From Streptococcus sp. X13SY08 (GTDB lineage: Bacteria > Bacillota > Bacilli > Lactobacillales > Streptococcaceae), in NCBI RefSeq assembly GCF_001182825.2, contig NZ_LFYO02000004.1:1-64000 (forward strand): a DNA stretch of 64,000 nt. The letters are read 5' to 3'. This document shows, piece by piece, positions 56,301 through 64,000 of the stretch (its first letter is position 1; each line of letters begins with the position of its first letter). The position numbers and the translations under genes were made by a program. The notes beneath the pieces were generated by a model. The model was not told the DNA's origin. It searched no databases and saw nothing but the letters and a program-made list of their open reading frames with translations.

Positions 56301-56795
56301 ATGGGAATTGAAAAAACGGTCAGCGAATTAGCTGAGATTTTAGGAGTGAGTCGTCAGGCGATGAACAATCGTGTCAAATCACTTCCTGAAGAATTTGTTG
56401 AGAAAAATGACAAGGGTGTGACGGTTGTCAATCGAGCTGGTCTTGTTAAGTTGGAAGAGATTTACAAGGCGACCATTTTTGAGGATGAACCTATCAGCGA
56501 AGAAGTGAAACAACGTGAACTCATGGAAATTTTGGTTGATGAAAAGAATGCGGAAATTGTTCGCCTTTATGATCAACTGAAGACCAAAGATCAGCAAATC
56601 GCTGAAAAAGATGAGCAGTTGCGGGTTAAAGATGTGCAAATTTCTGAGAAGGATAAGCAGTTGGACCAACAACAACAACTGACTTTGAAAGCAATGGCAG
56701 ACAAGGAAACTTTGAAATTGGAATTAGATCAGGCCAAAGCAGAAGTGGAAGAAACTCAAAAGAAAGGTTTCTTTGCTCGCTTGTTAGGCAAATAA
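56301..56795 (+). CDS. rocS: Chromosome segregation regulator RocS-like protein
   Basis: The sequence matches RocS of S. pneumoniae, which binds DNA and the membrane and links chromosome segregation to capsule and division. The start is the ATG at 56301 (MGIEKTVSELAEILGVSRQA) behind TGAGGAT, giving 164 residues. The parts in order are an N-terminal winged-helix DNA-binding domain (residues 1-60), a coiled coil of about 85 residues rich in K, D, E and Q (repeats such as EKDEQLRVKDVQISEKDKQL), and a C-terminal amphipathic helix (KKGFFARLLGK) for membrane contact. Intact. Confidence 0.85.
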   Translation: MGIEKTVSELAEILGVSRQAMNNRVKSLPEEFVEKNDKGVTVVNRAGLVKLEEIYKATIFEDEPISEEVKQRELMEILVDEKNAEIVRLYDQLKTKDQQIAEKDEQLRVKDVQISEKDKQLDQQQQLTLKAMADKETLKLELDQAKAEVEETQKKGFFARLLGK

Positions 56796-56814
56796 ATAAG
56801 AACAATCTTTGGAA

Positions 56815-56842
56815 GAGCTGGATACAAATCTAGCTTTTTTCT
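56815..56842 (+). terminator. rocS terminator
   Basis: AGCTGGAT/ATCTAGCT (56816-56823 with 56828-56835) followed by T residues. Confidence 0.8.
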
Positions 56843-56853
56843 TTTTTATAGCG

Positions 56854-56868
56854 TGCAAGCGCTTTACA
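56854..56868 (+). promoter_or_regulatory. cre-like site upstream of the PTS/transketolase operon
   Basis: TGCAAGCGCTTTACA shares the left half and central CG of the CcpA cre consensus TGNAANCGNWNNCA but deviates at the right end. It lies about 97 bases before the regulator gene and suggests catabolite control. Confidence 0.5.
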
Positions 56869-56964
56869 GCCCAATCAAACTCCAAAATGAAGAAGGGGAA
56901 TTTGGGCTCAAAAGAACTAGAAATCAAAAATGAAAAGGGTTACAATTTAAACAAGGAGGTCAAG

Positions 56965-58951
56965 ATGACTGCAAATCGTACGACTGCCCTATTGATGGAA
57001 TTATTTAACAATCAGGAAATGAGCCTCTATGAATTGGGGATTCAGACGGGAATGGACAAGGAAGATATCCTTGATAGTCTGGGACAGATCAATCATTTGT
57101 TGGTAGAACATGAAATCAGGACCATTGACTTGTCTGATGGATATTTTCGTCTATCAAGTCAGCACTTGGTCTACCAAACTGAGATTTTTGAATGGTTGAG
57201 AAGTCGGGATATTTATCTCTCGCAAGATGAGAGACAGGTCTTGATTTACCTATATACCTATATGAGGAAGGACTTTGTTTCCAATGTGCACTATCAGGAT
57301 TTGTTAAGCGTTAGTCGCAATACGACCTTAACAGATATTAAAAATGTGCGCGAGCTTTGTCAAGAGTACGGTGTATCTTTTGACTACACGCGAGCGCGTG
57401 GTTATCATCTGACAGGGCAGGAACATGATAAGCATCGTCTGGCTCTCTATTGTATCAGCGATTGCCTTAAGTCCTCCATAGGGAACTGGGCGCTGGATTA
57501 TATATTGCGGGCTTGGGAGGAGAAAAATCACTTAGCCAGTCTCAAAAAGGCAGGTCAGGATTTGTGCCAGTTTTATCAGTTCTCCGCCTTGGAAGATCGT
57601 CTGGAAGAGTATCTCCATTTCTTGCAGATGGTGGCGGTACGGCGCGAGCGCATGCAGGAGAATCTGACTGGCGTGACTAATCAAGTGGCAGAACCCATTG
57701 ATCAAATGGTGACTCAACTGTGGAAGACCTTGAGTCAGCAGGATGGTACCATTCCTGGGTTCACGAGATCAGAAAAATCAATTTTTTCATCAACTGACGG
57801 TAGCCATTGTTGAGGAAATGGAACGTTTGTCTCTCATTTCTTTTGAGGACCGCAGTGAATTGATTCAGGGACTGGAACGTCATCTGATTCCCGCTTACTA
57901 TCGTCTTAAGTCACATTTGGTCAGCGTTAATACTTATACGGATGTGATCAAGGAAGAGCATAAGGACTTGTTCCAGTTGGTGCAAAAAGCTTTGGCTCCA
58001 CTTGAGAGCGAATTGGGATTTCCCATTCCAGACAGTGAAGTTTCTTATTTTGTGATCCATTTCGGTGGCTACTTGGAGGCGGCAACAGAGCGGACTTTCC
58101 GCTATAGGGCACTGGTAGTCTGTCCCAATGGTGTTAGCTCGTCATTGATTGTCAAGGAAAATCTCAAACAGCTCTTTCCGCATATTGAATTCGCGGACAC
58201 GCATTTTGTCACAGATTTTCAAACCATTGATCAAAGTCAGTATGATATGATTTTCGCAACCATTAAGTTGGATACGAAACTGCCATTTTACTTAGTACCC
58301 ACATTGATGAACAATCGTCAGAAACGAGACCTGTTTCACTTGGTCAATGAAGACTTCGGGAATGCTGGATCTGTGCCGATTGAGATTGAACAACTCATGA
58401 GCTTGATTGGCAAGCATGCGACGGTTCACAAAGAACAAACTTTAAAGTATGAATTGGCGCAATTTTTAAATGAAAAATCTTATGAAAGAAAGGGTAGAAG
58501 TCCTATGTTAGGCGAATTGATTACACGTGATACGTATCAGTATCAAAAAGACAAAATGACGTGGCAGGAGGCCATTGCTTGTGCAGCTCAGCCACTCCTA
58601 GCCGATGGAAGTATCGAAGCATCCTACATTGATGCTATGGTGACCAAGGTGACTGAATATGGACCATTTATTGATTTAGGAAAGGGGGTTGCAATTCCAC
58701 ACGCGCGACCAGAAGATGGTGTCAATCGGATTGGCATGTCTATGTTGCGATTGGAAGAGCCAGTTTATCTCTTGGATGACCCAGCGCATGAAATTCGCTT
58801 GTTTATTTGTATTGCGGCGGTGGATAATCAAACGCACTTGCGAGCTCTGTCGCATCTGACAGCCATCTTGCGAGATGCAGATAATATTGAACGCTTGGGG
58901 ACATCAGAAAACTTTGATGACATCGCAGACTTACTAGAGGAGGAAAAATAA
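56965..58951 (+). pseudogene. BglG/MtlR-type PTS-regulated activator (HTH-PRD-EIIB-EIIA), frameshifted
   Basis: A transcription activator controlled by PTS phosphorylation. It starts at ATG 56965 behind AAGGAGG. N-terminal helix-turn-helix domains (about residues 1-130) are followed by PRD1 and PRD2. An EIIB-like domain follows, with its Cys in VVCPNGVSSSLI, and a C-terminal EIIA domain with the phospho-His in GVAIPHARPEDG. Near 57750-57760 the frame breaks after a Gln-rich stretch (TLSQQDGTIPG) and resumes with DQKNQFFHQLTVAIVEEM. The loss is one or a few bases. It ends at 58951, adjoining the EIIB gene, which it presumably activates. Confidence 0.88.
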
Positions 58952-59236
58952 ATGTTACGTATTGGTACAGCATGTGGTTCAGGTTTGGGTTCTAGTTTTA
59001 TGGTTCAAATGAACATTGAATCCATTTTGAAAGATTTAGGTGTGACAGATGTCGAAGTGGAACACTATGATCTTGGTAGTGCAAGTCCAAGTGCAGCCGA
59101 TGTATGGATTGTAGGACGTGACTTAGCAGACTCAGCCGGTCACCTAGGTGATGTTCGCATTTTGAACAGCATCATTGACATGGATGAATTACGCGAATTG
59201 GTCACAGCTATTTGTCAGGAAAAAGGCTTGATTTAG
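58952..59236 (+). CDS. PTS EIIB component, ascorbate (Ula) family
   Basis: A 94-residue cytoplasmic phosphotransfer protein. The phospho-Cys is Cys8 in IGTACGSGLGSSFMV, and the LDGSA-type loop YDLGSASPSAADVWIV follows. It starts at ATG 58952, directly after the regulator stop and behind AGAGGAGG. With the EIIC gene it makes an L-ascorbate-type PTS. The linked transketolase genes suggest the true substrate may be another pentose derivative. Intact. Confidence 0.88.
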   Translation: MLRIGTACGSGLGSSFMVQMNIESILKDLGVTDVEVEHYDLGSASPSAADVWIVGRDLADSAGHLGDVRILNSIIDMDELRELVTAICQEKGLI

Positions 59237-59260
59237 CCTGAAAAATAAGGAGAAGAGATT

Positions 59261-60604
59261 ATGTTGGATTTTTTAATCGATGTGGTGAGTACACCCGCTA
59301 TCTTGGTGGCGCTGATTGCTATTTTGGGTCTGGCTCTTCAGAAAAAAAGTACCTCTGAACTGTTTAAAGGTGGGATTAAAACCTTTGTTGGTTTCCTTGT
59401 TGTGAGTGGTGGTGCAACCATTTTACAAACATCTTTAAATCCATTTGGTACCATGTTTGAGCATGCTTTCAACTTGCAAGGTGTTGTGCCCAATAATGAA
59501 GCCATCGTGGCTTTGGCACTTGATAAATTTGGGACAGCAACTTCCCTTATTATGCTTTTTGGGATGATTTTTAACATCTTGATTGCTCGCTTTACTCGTT
59601 TTAAATACATTTTCTTGACAGGGCACCACACTCTTTACATGGCCTGTATGATTGCCGTCATCATGACAGTGGCAGGTTTTACATCTGTTGGCTTGATTGT
59701 CATGGGTGGTTTGGCTCTTGGGATCATCATGTCCCTCGCGCCAGCATTTGTCCAAAAATACATGGTGCAGCTGACTGGGAATGACAAAGTTGCTCTTGGT
59801 CACTTTAGCTCACTTGGTTACTGGTTGAGTGGGTTCATCGGTGGACTTGTTGGCGACAAATCAAAATCAACTGAAGATATCAAATTCCCTAAAGGTTTGG
59901 CTTTCTTACGAGATTCAACTGTGAGTATTGCCATTTCTATGTCTGTTATTTATATCATTGTAGCGATATTTGCGGGTGGGACTTGGATTGAAGAAAACCT
60001 CAGCAATGGTGTGAACAGTATTGTTTATGCCCTTCAATTGGGTGGTACATTTGCAGCAGGTGTCTTCATTATCCTTGCAGGTGTGCGTCTCATCTTGGCG
60101 GAAATCGTTCCTGCCTTCAAAGGAATTTCTGAAAAATTGGTACCAAATTCAAAACCAGCCTTGGACTGTCCAGTGGTTTACCCATACGCACCAAATGCGG
60201 TATTGATTGGTTTCATTTCTAGCTTTATCGGTGGTCTTGTCAGCATGTTGATCATGATTATGACAGGTGGCGTTGTCATCTTGCCGGGTGTGGTACCTCA
60301 CTTCTTCTGTGGTGCGACTGCTGGTGTTATTGGTAATGCTTCAGGTGGTATCCGTGGTTCTGTTGTCGGTGCTTTCATGCAAGGTGTCCTCATTAGCTTC
60401 TTGCCAGTCTTCTTGATGCCAGTCTTGGGAGATCTTGGTTTTGCAGGTTCAACCTTCTCAGACGCAGACTTTGGTTTGTCTGGTATCTTCCTTGGAACCT
60501 TGGCCAATAACGGTGGTGTACTTGCGGTTTCTATCGGTATCTTTGCAGTCTTAGCAGGTATGATTGTACTTAATTTTGTAAAGAAAGATAAGAAAGAGGC
60601 TTAA
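59261..60604 (+). CDS. PTS EIIC component, ascorbate (UlaA/SgaT) family
   Basis: A 447-residue membrane permease of the SgaT/UlaA family with about eleven membrane segments. The conserved motif GHHTLYM (about residues 120-130) lies in the substrate region and GAFMQGVLISFLPVFLMP near the C-terminus. It starts at ATG 59261 behind AAGGAGAAG. It is cotranscribed with the EIIB gene. The cognate EIIA is probably the C-terminal domain of the upstream regulator or encoded elsewhere. Intact. Confidence 0.9.
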   Translation: MLDFLIDVVSTPAILVALIAILGLALQKKSTSELFKGGIKTFVGFLVVSGGATILQTSLNPFGTMFEHAFNLQGVVPNNEAIVALALDKFGTATSLIMLFGMIFNILIARFTRFKYIFLTGHHTLYMACMIAVIMTVAGFTSVGLIVMGGLALGIIMSLAPAFVQKYMVQLTGNDKVALGHFSSLGYWLSGFIGGLVGDKSKSTEDIKFPKGLAFLRDSTVSIAISMSVIYIIVAIFAGGTWIEENLSNGVNSIVYALQLGGTFAAGVFIILAGVRLILAEIVPAFKGISEKLVPNSKPALDCPVVYPYAPNAVLIGFISSFIGGLVSMLIMIMTGGVVILPGVVPHFFCGATAGVIGNASGGIRGSVVGAFMQGVLISFLPVFLMPVLGDLGFAGSTFSDADFGLSGIFLGTLANNGGVLAVSIGIFAVLAGMIVLNFVKKDKKEA

Positions 60605-60605
60605 T

Positions 60606-61449
60606 ATGACAAAAAACTGTCCAGAACTCACACATTTGCGGCGGATATTCGTCGCAACACTTTAGAAACGCTCAACCAACTTGGTTTTAGGTACTATGGT
60701 GGTAGTTTATCAATTGTTGAAGTTTTGGCAGCTCTATATGAGGAAATTCTGGATATCGCTGTCCAGAATTTCTCGTCTAAAGAGCGCGATCACTTCATTC
60801 TATCAAAAGGTCATGCAGGTCCAGCACTCTATAGTACCCTGTATTTGAAAGGCTTTTTTGACCATGATTTTCTTTGGTCACTCAATCGTAATGGCACACA
60901 CTTGACATCACACCCAGACCGTAATTTGACACCTGGCGTGGATACGACAACCGGTTCTCTCGGTCAGGGAATCAGTGTGGCAACGGGTGTTGCCTACGCT
61001 AAGAAAATTGAAGGAGCTCCGTACTTTACCTATACCTTGGTTGGTGATGGTGAATTAAACGAAGGTCAACGTTGGGAAGCGGCTCAATTTGCTGCCCACC
61101 ATGAATTGTCTCATTTGATTGTCTTTGTGGATGACAATAAAAAACAATTGGATGGACCACTGCTGAAATCTGCCAAACTTTTGATTTTGTAGAGAAATTT
61201 ACAGCCTTTGGCTGGGAAGCGGTGCGGGTCAATGGTGCGGATATTGCAGCCATTATTGCGGCGATTCGTGCCATTCAAGAATCTTCTTCACCTCGTCCAA
61301 AATGTATCGTCCTTGATACCACAAAAGGTCAAGGAGTAGATTTCTTGGAAGAAATGGTAAGTAATCACCATTTGCGTTTGGATGATGAGCTACGTGCGCG
61401 CCTAGAAGGCAGTGTCAAAGTTTTAGTGCCACAAAAAGAGGAGGTGTAA
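60606..61449 (+). pseudogene. Transketolase N-terminal subunit, two single-base losses
   Basis: The TPP-binding half of a split transketolase. It starts at ATG 60606. A base is missing in the A run near 60612-60616, so the open frame begins only later; corrected, it reads KLSRTHTFAADIRRNTLETL. The TPP motif is GDGELNEGQRWEAAQFAAHH, with the Asn of VDDN at the expected spacing. A second base is lost near 61160 after QLDGP, and AEICQTFDFVEKFTAFGW follows in another frame. It ends at 61449. It pairs with the C-terminal subunit three bases downstream. Confidence 0.9.
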
Positions 61450-61451
61450 GG

Positions 61452-62388
61452 ATGAGACAACCAAAAGAAATGCGCCGAGTTTACAGCGAGTTTTTAGCGG
61501 AAGTTGGTCAGGAAAATTCTAAAATCGCAGCGGTCGAAGCGGATTTGTCTAGCTCTATGTCCACCAATAATCTGAAGGCTACCATCGGAGATCGATATAT
61601 CAATGTTGGTATTATGGAACAGGAAATGATTGGAGTAGCGGCAGGTCTCTCACTCATGGGCTATAAGCCTTACGTTCATACCTTTGGTCCCTTTGCTAGC
61701 CGTCGTGTCTATGACCAAGTCTTTCTTTCGCTAAATTATGCTCAGCTCAACGCGACCGTTGTTGGCTCAGATGCAGATGTAACGGCTGAGATGAACGGCG
61801 GGACTCACATGCCTTTTGAAGAATTAGGGTTGATGCGCTTGATTCCTAAGGCAACGGTTTATGAAGTGGGTGACGACATCCAATTTCGTACAGTTTTAGA
61901 CCAAACGCTTGATTCTACTGGATTTAATTACATTCGAACCATTCGTAAGGCGCCAACGTGCGCCATTTATGAGTGTGGAGAGGATTTTAGCAAGGGCTAT
62001 TGTGTGCTTCGTGAGGGTCAGGATGCAACCATTATCGCTAGCGGTATCATGGTGGAGCAGGCTTTGTTAGCTGCGGACACTTTGGCTGAAAAAGGGCTAT
62101 CGGTGCAGGGTGCAGGTTATTGATCTTTTCCGTGTCAAGCCAATTGATGCTAGCCTTAAAGATTTAATCGTTGGGAGAGCTGTCTTTACTGCGGAAAACC
62201 ACAATCGTATCGGTGGTATCGGCAGTGCCATCTGCGAACTTTTAGCTGAGGACGGAAATACACCTGTTCACCGTATCAGTGTGGACGAATCCTTCGGTCA
62301 AGTGGGACAACAAGCCTACCTGATGGAAGTTTATGGCTTAACTGCGCAAGCTATTGTCAAAAAAATGGAAGAAAAAATACAAAAATAG
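61452..62388 (+). pseudogene. Transketolase C-terminal subunit with 7-base duplication
   Basis: The pyrimidine-binding and C-terminal half of the split transketolase. It starts at ATG 61452 behind AGGAGGTGTAAGG. The catalytic Glu lies in NVGIMEQEMIGVAAGLSL (about residues 51-68). Near 62101-62114 the bases GTGCAGG occur twice in tandem, which shifts the frame; with one copy removed the protein reads SVQVIDLFRVKPIDASL. It ends at 62388 (about 310 codons). The operon probably feeds the imported sugar into the pentose phosphate pathway. Confidence 0.88.
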
Positions 62389-62393
62389 ATTCT

Positions 62394-62426
62394 TGAGGCT
62401 GGGTTGTTGTCCCAGTCTCATTTTAC
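62394..62426 (+). terminator. Terminator of the PTS/transketolase operon
   Basis: TGAGGCTGGG/CCCAGTCTCA (62394-62403 with 62411-62420) with one G-T pair, followed by a T-rich run. Confidence 0.8.
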
Positions 62427-62458
62427 CTTTTATCTTCCACACTTTTTTGTGAAGTCAC

Positions 62459-62487
62459 TTGCAAAAAGAAAACGCTTGCAGTATGAT
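62459..62487 (+). promoter_or_regulatory. Promoter with embedded cre site
   Basis: -35 TTGCAA (62459-62464), 17-base spacer, -10 TATGAT (62482-62487). AGAAAACGCTTGCA (62467-62480) within the spacer matches the CcpA cre consensus with one mismatch. CcpA binding here would block the promoter. A hairpin (62498-62505 with 62511-62518) lies at the transcript start. Confidence 0.75.
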
Positions 62488-62542
62488 AAGATCAAATAAC
62501 AGGCACTAGTTGCCTGTTAGAAAGGATGAACTGGTGATTACT

Positions 62543-62710
62543 ATGAATTTTTTTGATTGTTTCGGTTTTGGAGATGCAGTGCAAAAACATGGCTTGCGCA
62601 AGTTTGTGCCTTATTTTGTTCTGCTCTTTTTACTAGTCATCTCCATCTTTGGTATGCATCTTTTGATTTCCTATTTATGGAAGAAGAGAGGGGATCGACT
62701 AAGCTTCTAG
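62543..62710 (+). CDS. Small single-span membrane protein, unknown
   Basis: A 55-residue hypothetical protein. I start at ATG 62543 (MNFFDCFGFGDAVQKHGLRK); GTG 62537 and TTG 62510 are alternatives. One hydrophobic helix (FVPYFVLLFLLVISIFGMHL, then LISYLW) is followed by a basic tail KKRGDR. It is the only gene between a catabolite-type promoter and a strong terminator, so it appears to be its own transcript. I do not recognise the family. Confidence 0.55.
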   Translation: MNFFDCFGFGDAVQKHGLRKFVPYFVLLFLLVISIFGMHLLISYLWKKRGDRLSF

Positions 62711-62721
62711 TCGATTTTTTT
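62694..62721 (+). terminator. Terminator after the small membrane ORF
   Basis: ATCGACTA/TAGTCGAT (62694-62701 with 62708-62715), loop AGCTTC, seven T. The stop codon of the ORF lies inside the stem. Confidence 0.9.
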
Positions 62722-62798
62722 CTTGATGGCAGAGCGGACAGTGGGCTTTATACCTAATTAGTGATAAAATAGAAGCAAGAAAGTCAAAGGAGGCAATC

Positions 62799-63699
62799 AT
62801 GGGACTGTTAGTAGATGGAAAATGGGTAGATAAATGGTATGACACCAAGAAGTCTGGGGGACGATTTGAGAGGACAACACCGCAATTTCGCAACTGGATT
62901 ACAGCAGATGGTTCATCTGGTCCAACTGGCGAGGGTGGTTTTAAAGCAGAAGCAGGACGCTATCATCTTTATGTATCCTTAGCCTGTCCATGGGCAAGCC
63001 GTACCTTGATATTACGTGCTTTGAAGGGACTAGAGGACATGATTTCTGTGTCTGTTGTGAATCCACTCATGCTGGAAAATGGATGGACATTTGCGGAAGG
63101 TGATGGTGTCATCGCCGACCCAGTTTTGAATGCAGATTACCTTTATCAAGTTTATACGCATGTGGATCCGACCTACACAGGGCGTGTGACAGTGCCTGTA
63201 CTCTATGATAAGGTTAAAGATACCATTGTCAGCAACGAATCTTCTGAAATCATCCGCATGCTCAACACAGCTTTTGACCAAATTGGCGCAAAAAAAGGAG
63301 ACTATGCTCCTGAGGAATTAGTTGCTGAAATTGATGAGCTGAACAGCTATGTCTACGATCGCATTAACAATGGTGTTTACAAGGCAGGTTTTGCAACCAA
63401 ACAAGAGGTCTACGAAGAAGAAGTTACCAAACTTTTTGAAGCACTGGATACTCTTGAAGAGCGGCTTTGCCACTCTAGTGCGCTTTGACTCAGTTTACTA
63501 CGGTCATTTCAAGTGCAATCTCAAACGATTGACCGACTATCCAAATCTCTGTAACTACACCAAGCGGATATACAATTTACCTGGAATCGCAGACACGGTC
63601 AACTTTGATCATATCAAACGTCATTACTATGGTAGCCATAAGACCATCAATCCAAACGGCATCGTACCTAGCGGACCGATTTTGGATTGGACGCTATAA
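62799..63699 (+). pseudogene. Glutathionyl-hydroquinone reductase (Xi-class GST, YqjG-like), internal deletion
   Basis: This enzyme reduces glutathionyl-hydroquinones. It starts at ATG 62799 behind AAAGGAGG. The thioredoxin-like domain has the catalytic Cys in [12 protein letters not shown] (about residues 62-73). The all-helical domain follows. Near 63465, after LDTLEERL, about 20 codons are missing and the frame shifts. [20 protein letters not shown], a family signature, resumes and the gene ends LDWTL at 63699. It overlaps the convergent hydrolase by about 30 bases. Confidence 0.88.
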
Positions 63700-64000
63700 A
63701 TTCTTTGATAACCTGAGCGACCTGCTCGGGTTTTTCTGTGTGCGGAGAATGACCCAGCTGTAACTTTTTGTCAACCGTAATCTGTTTAGGTATTTTTTCA
63801 AGCATGGTCAGCTTCCATTGAGGTGCCTCCAAGCGCTGCGGGATTAGGAGCGTCGGGACCCCTACCTTGTCTAGCCAGCCCTGCGTTTGTCGTTGGAGTT
63901 TTAGTAGATGGAAAATAGCAGAGCGGTTGAGTTTGAGTCGGTAGAGACCTTCTATTTCTTGAAAGGAAATTTGGACAGCCTTTTCCAAATGTTGAGACCA
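63668..64000 (-). CDS. Alpha/beta hydrolase, C-terminal part (cut by window edge)
   Basis: About 110 codons read on the minus strand from the window edge to a stop at 63668. The end has QLGHSPHTEKPEQVAQVIKE, the region holding the catalytic His of alpha/beta hydrolases (GHSPHTEKP). The frame is open to the edge (upstream codons give WSQHL), so the N-terminal nucleophile domain lies beyond the window. The substrate cannot be inferred. Confidence 0.7.
   Translation of the reverse strand, partial: WSQHLEKAVQISFQEIEGLYRLKLNRSAIFHLLKLQRQTQGWLDKVGVPTLLIPQRLEAPQWKLTMLEKIPKQITVDKKLQLGHSPHTEKPEQVAQVIKEFIASNPKSVR

Overview
The window is a low-GC Firmicutes chromosome segment whose gene content and order point to Streptococcus, most likely S. 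suis or a close relative. Indicators are adcR-adcC-adcB-adcA, tyrS-pbp1b-rpoB-rpoC, the comY competence-pilus operon followed by ackA, a folT gene under a THF riboswitch, ssbB next to groESL, rpsL-rpsG-fusA-gapA, pgk-(FUSC protein)-glnR-glnA, rpoY-rnj and tsaB-rimI-tsaD. Nearly everything is conserved housekeeping or core-accessory DNA. I see no prophage, insertion sequence, CRISPR array or integrative element.

Layout. 1-322: three tRNAs and a terminator. 457-3572: zinc regulator and zinc ABC transporter. 3607-4258: copper regulator and chaperone. 4257-8449: HIT hydrolase, tyrS, pbp1b. 8452-15239: rpoB and rpoC with a structured leader and an intercistronic palindrome. 15332-16501: DUF1033 and S66 peptidase genes. 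16562-21220: SigX-type box, comYA to comYG, comYH. 21268-26083: ackA, a secreted DUF5648 protein, THF riboswitch plus folT, pepA, DUF4651, thioredoxin, YtpR. 26102-32316: sensor kinase, AraC-type regulator and an AfuABC-type transporter. 32319-34266: DUF2785 protein, methyltransferase, SigX-type box plus ssbB. 34314-36505: CIRCE-controlled groES-groEL. 36534-41613: acetyltransferase, rpsL-rpsG-fusA, gapA. 41617-45943: TetR regulator, PIB-4 metal ATPase, proline-rich secreted protein. 46026-49997: pgk, FUSC protein, GlnR box, glnR-glnA. 50148-52591: CHAP protein, rnj and rpoY. 52748-56205: tsaB-rimI-tsaD and a flavoprotein. 56301-62426: rocS and a PTS/transketolase operon with its own activator. 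62459-64000: a CcpA-type promoter, a small membrane ORF, a glutathionyl-hydroquinone reductase and the end of an alpha/beta hydrolase.

The dominant anomaly is damage. About 30 genes carry internal deletions, single-base losses, a 7-base duplication or in-frame stops. They include genes a cell cannot lose (rpoB with four lesions, rpoC with two, rpsL at both ends, and glnA, rnj and ssbB), and intact genes stand beside them. Reading continues in another frame after each lesion with normal family sequence, and conserved blocks are missing at the junctions. Many lesions remove about 20 to 75 codons, and others look like homopolymer base losses. I read this as an unreliable assembly or consensus, not biology, so each broken gene is annotated over the span the intact gene would occupy. 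If any lesion were real, the organism would lack high-affinity zinc uptake, acetate kinase and a working competence pilus.

Where the sequence is clean, regulation is readable: tandem AdcR boxes, a cop box, two SigX boxes, a THF riboswitch whose output is probably Shine-Dalgarno sequestration, CIRCE, a GlnR box, a 9+9 inverted repeat in the tetR-ATPase gap and a catabolite site. Several unassigned RNA structures lie in the rpoB leader, between rpoB and rpoC, in the rpsL leader and between rpsG and fusA.
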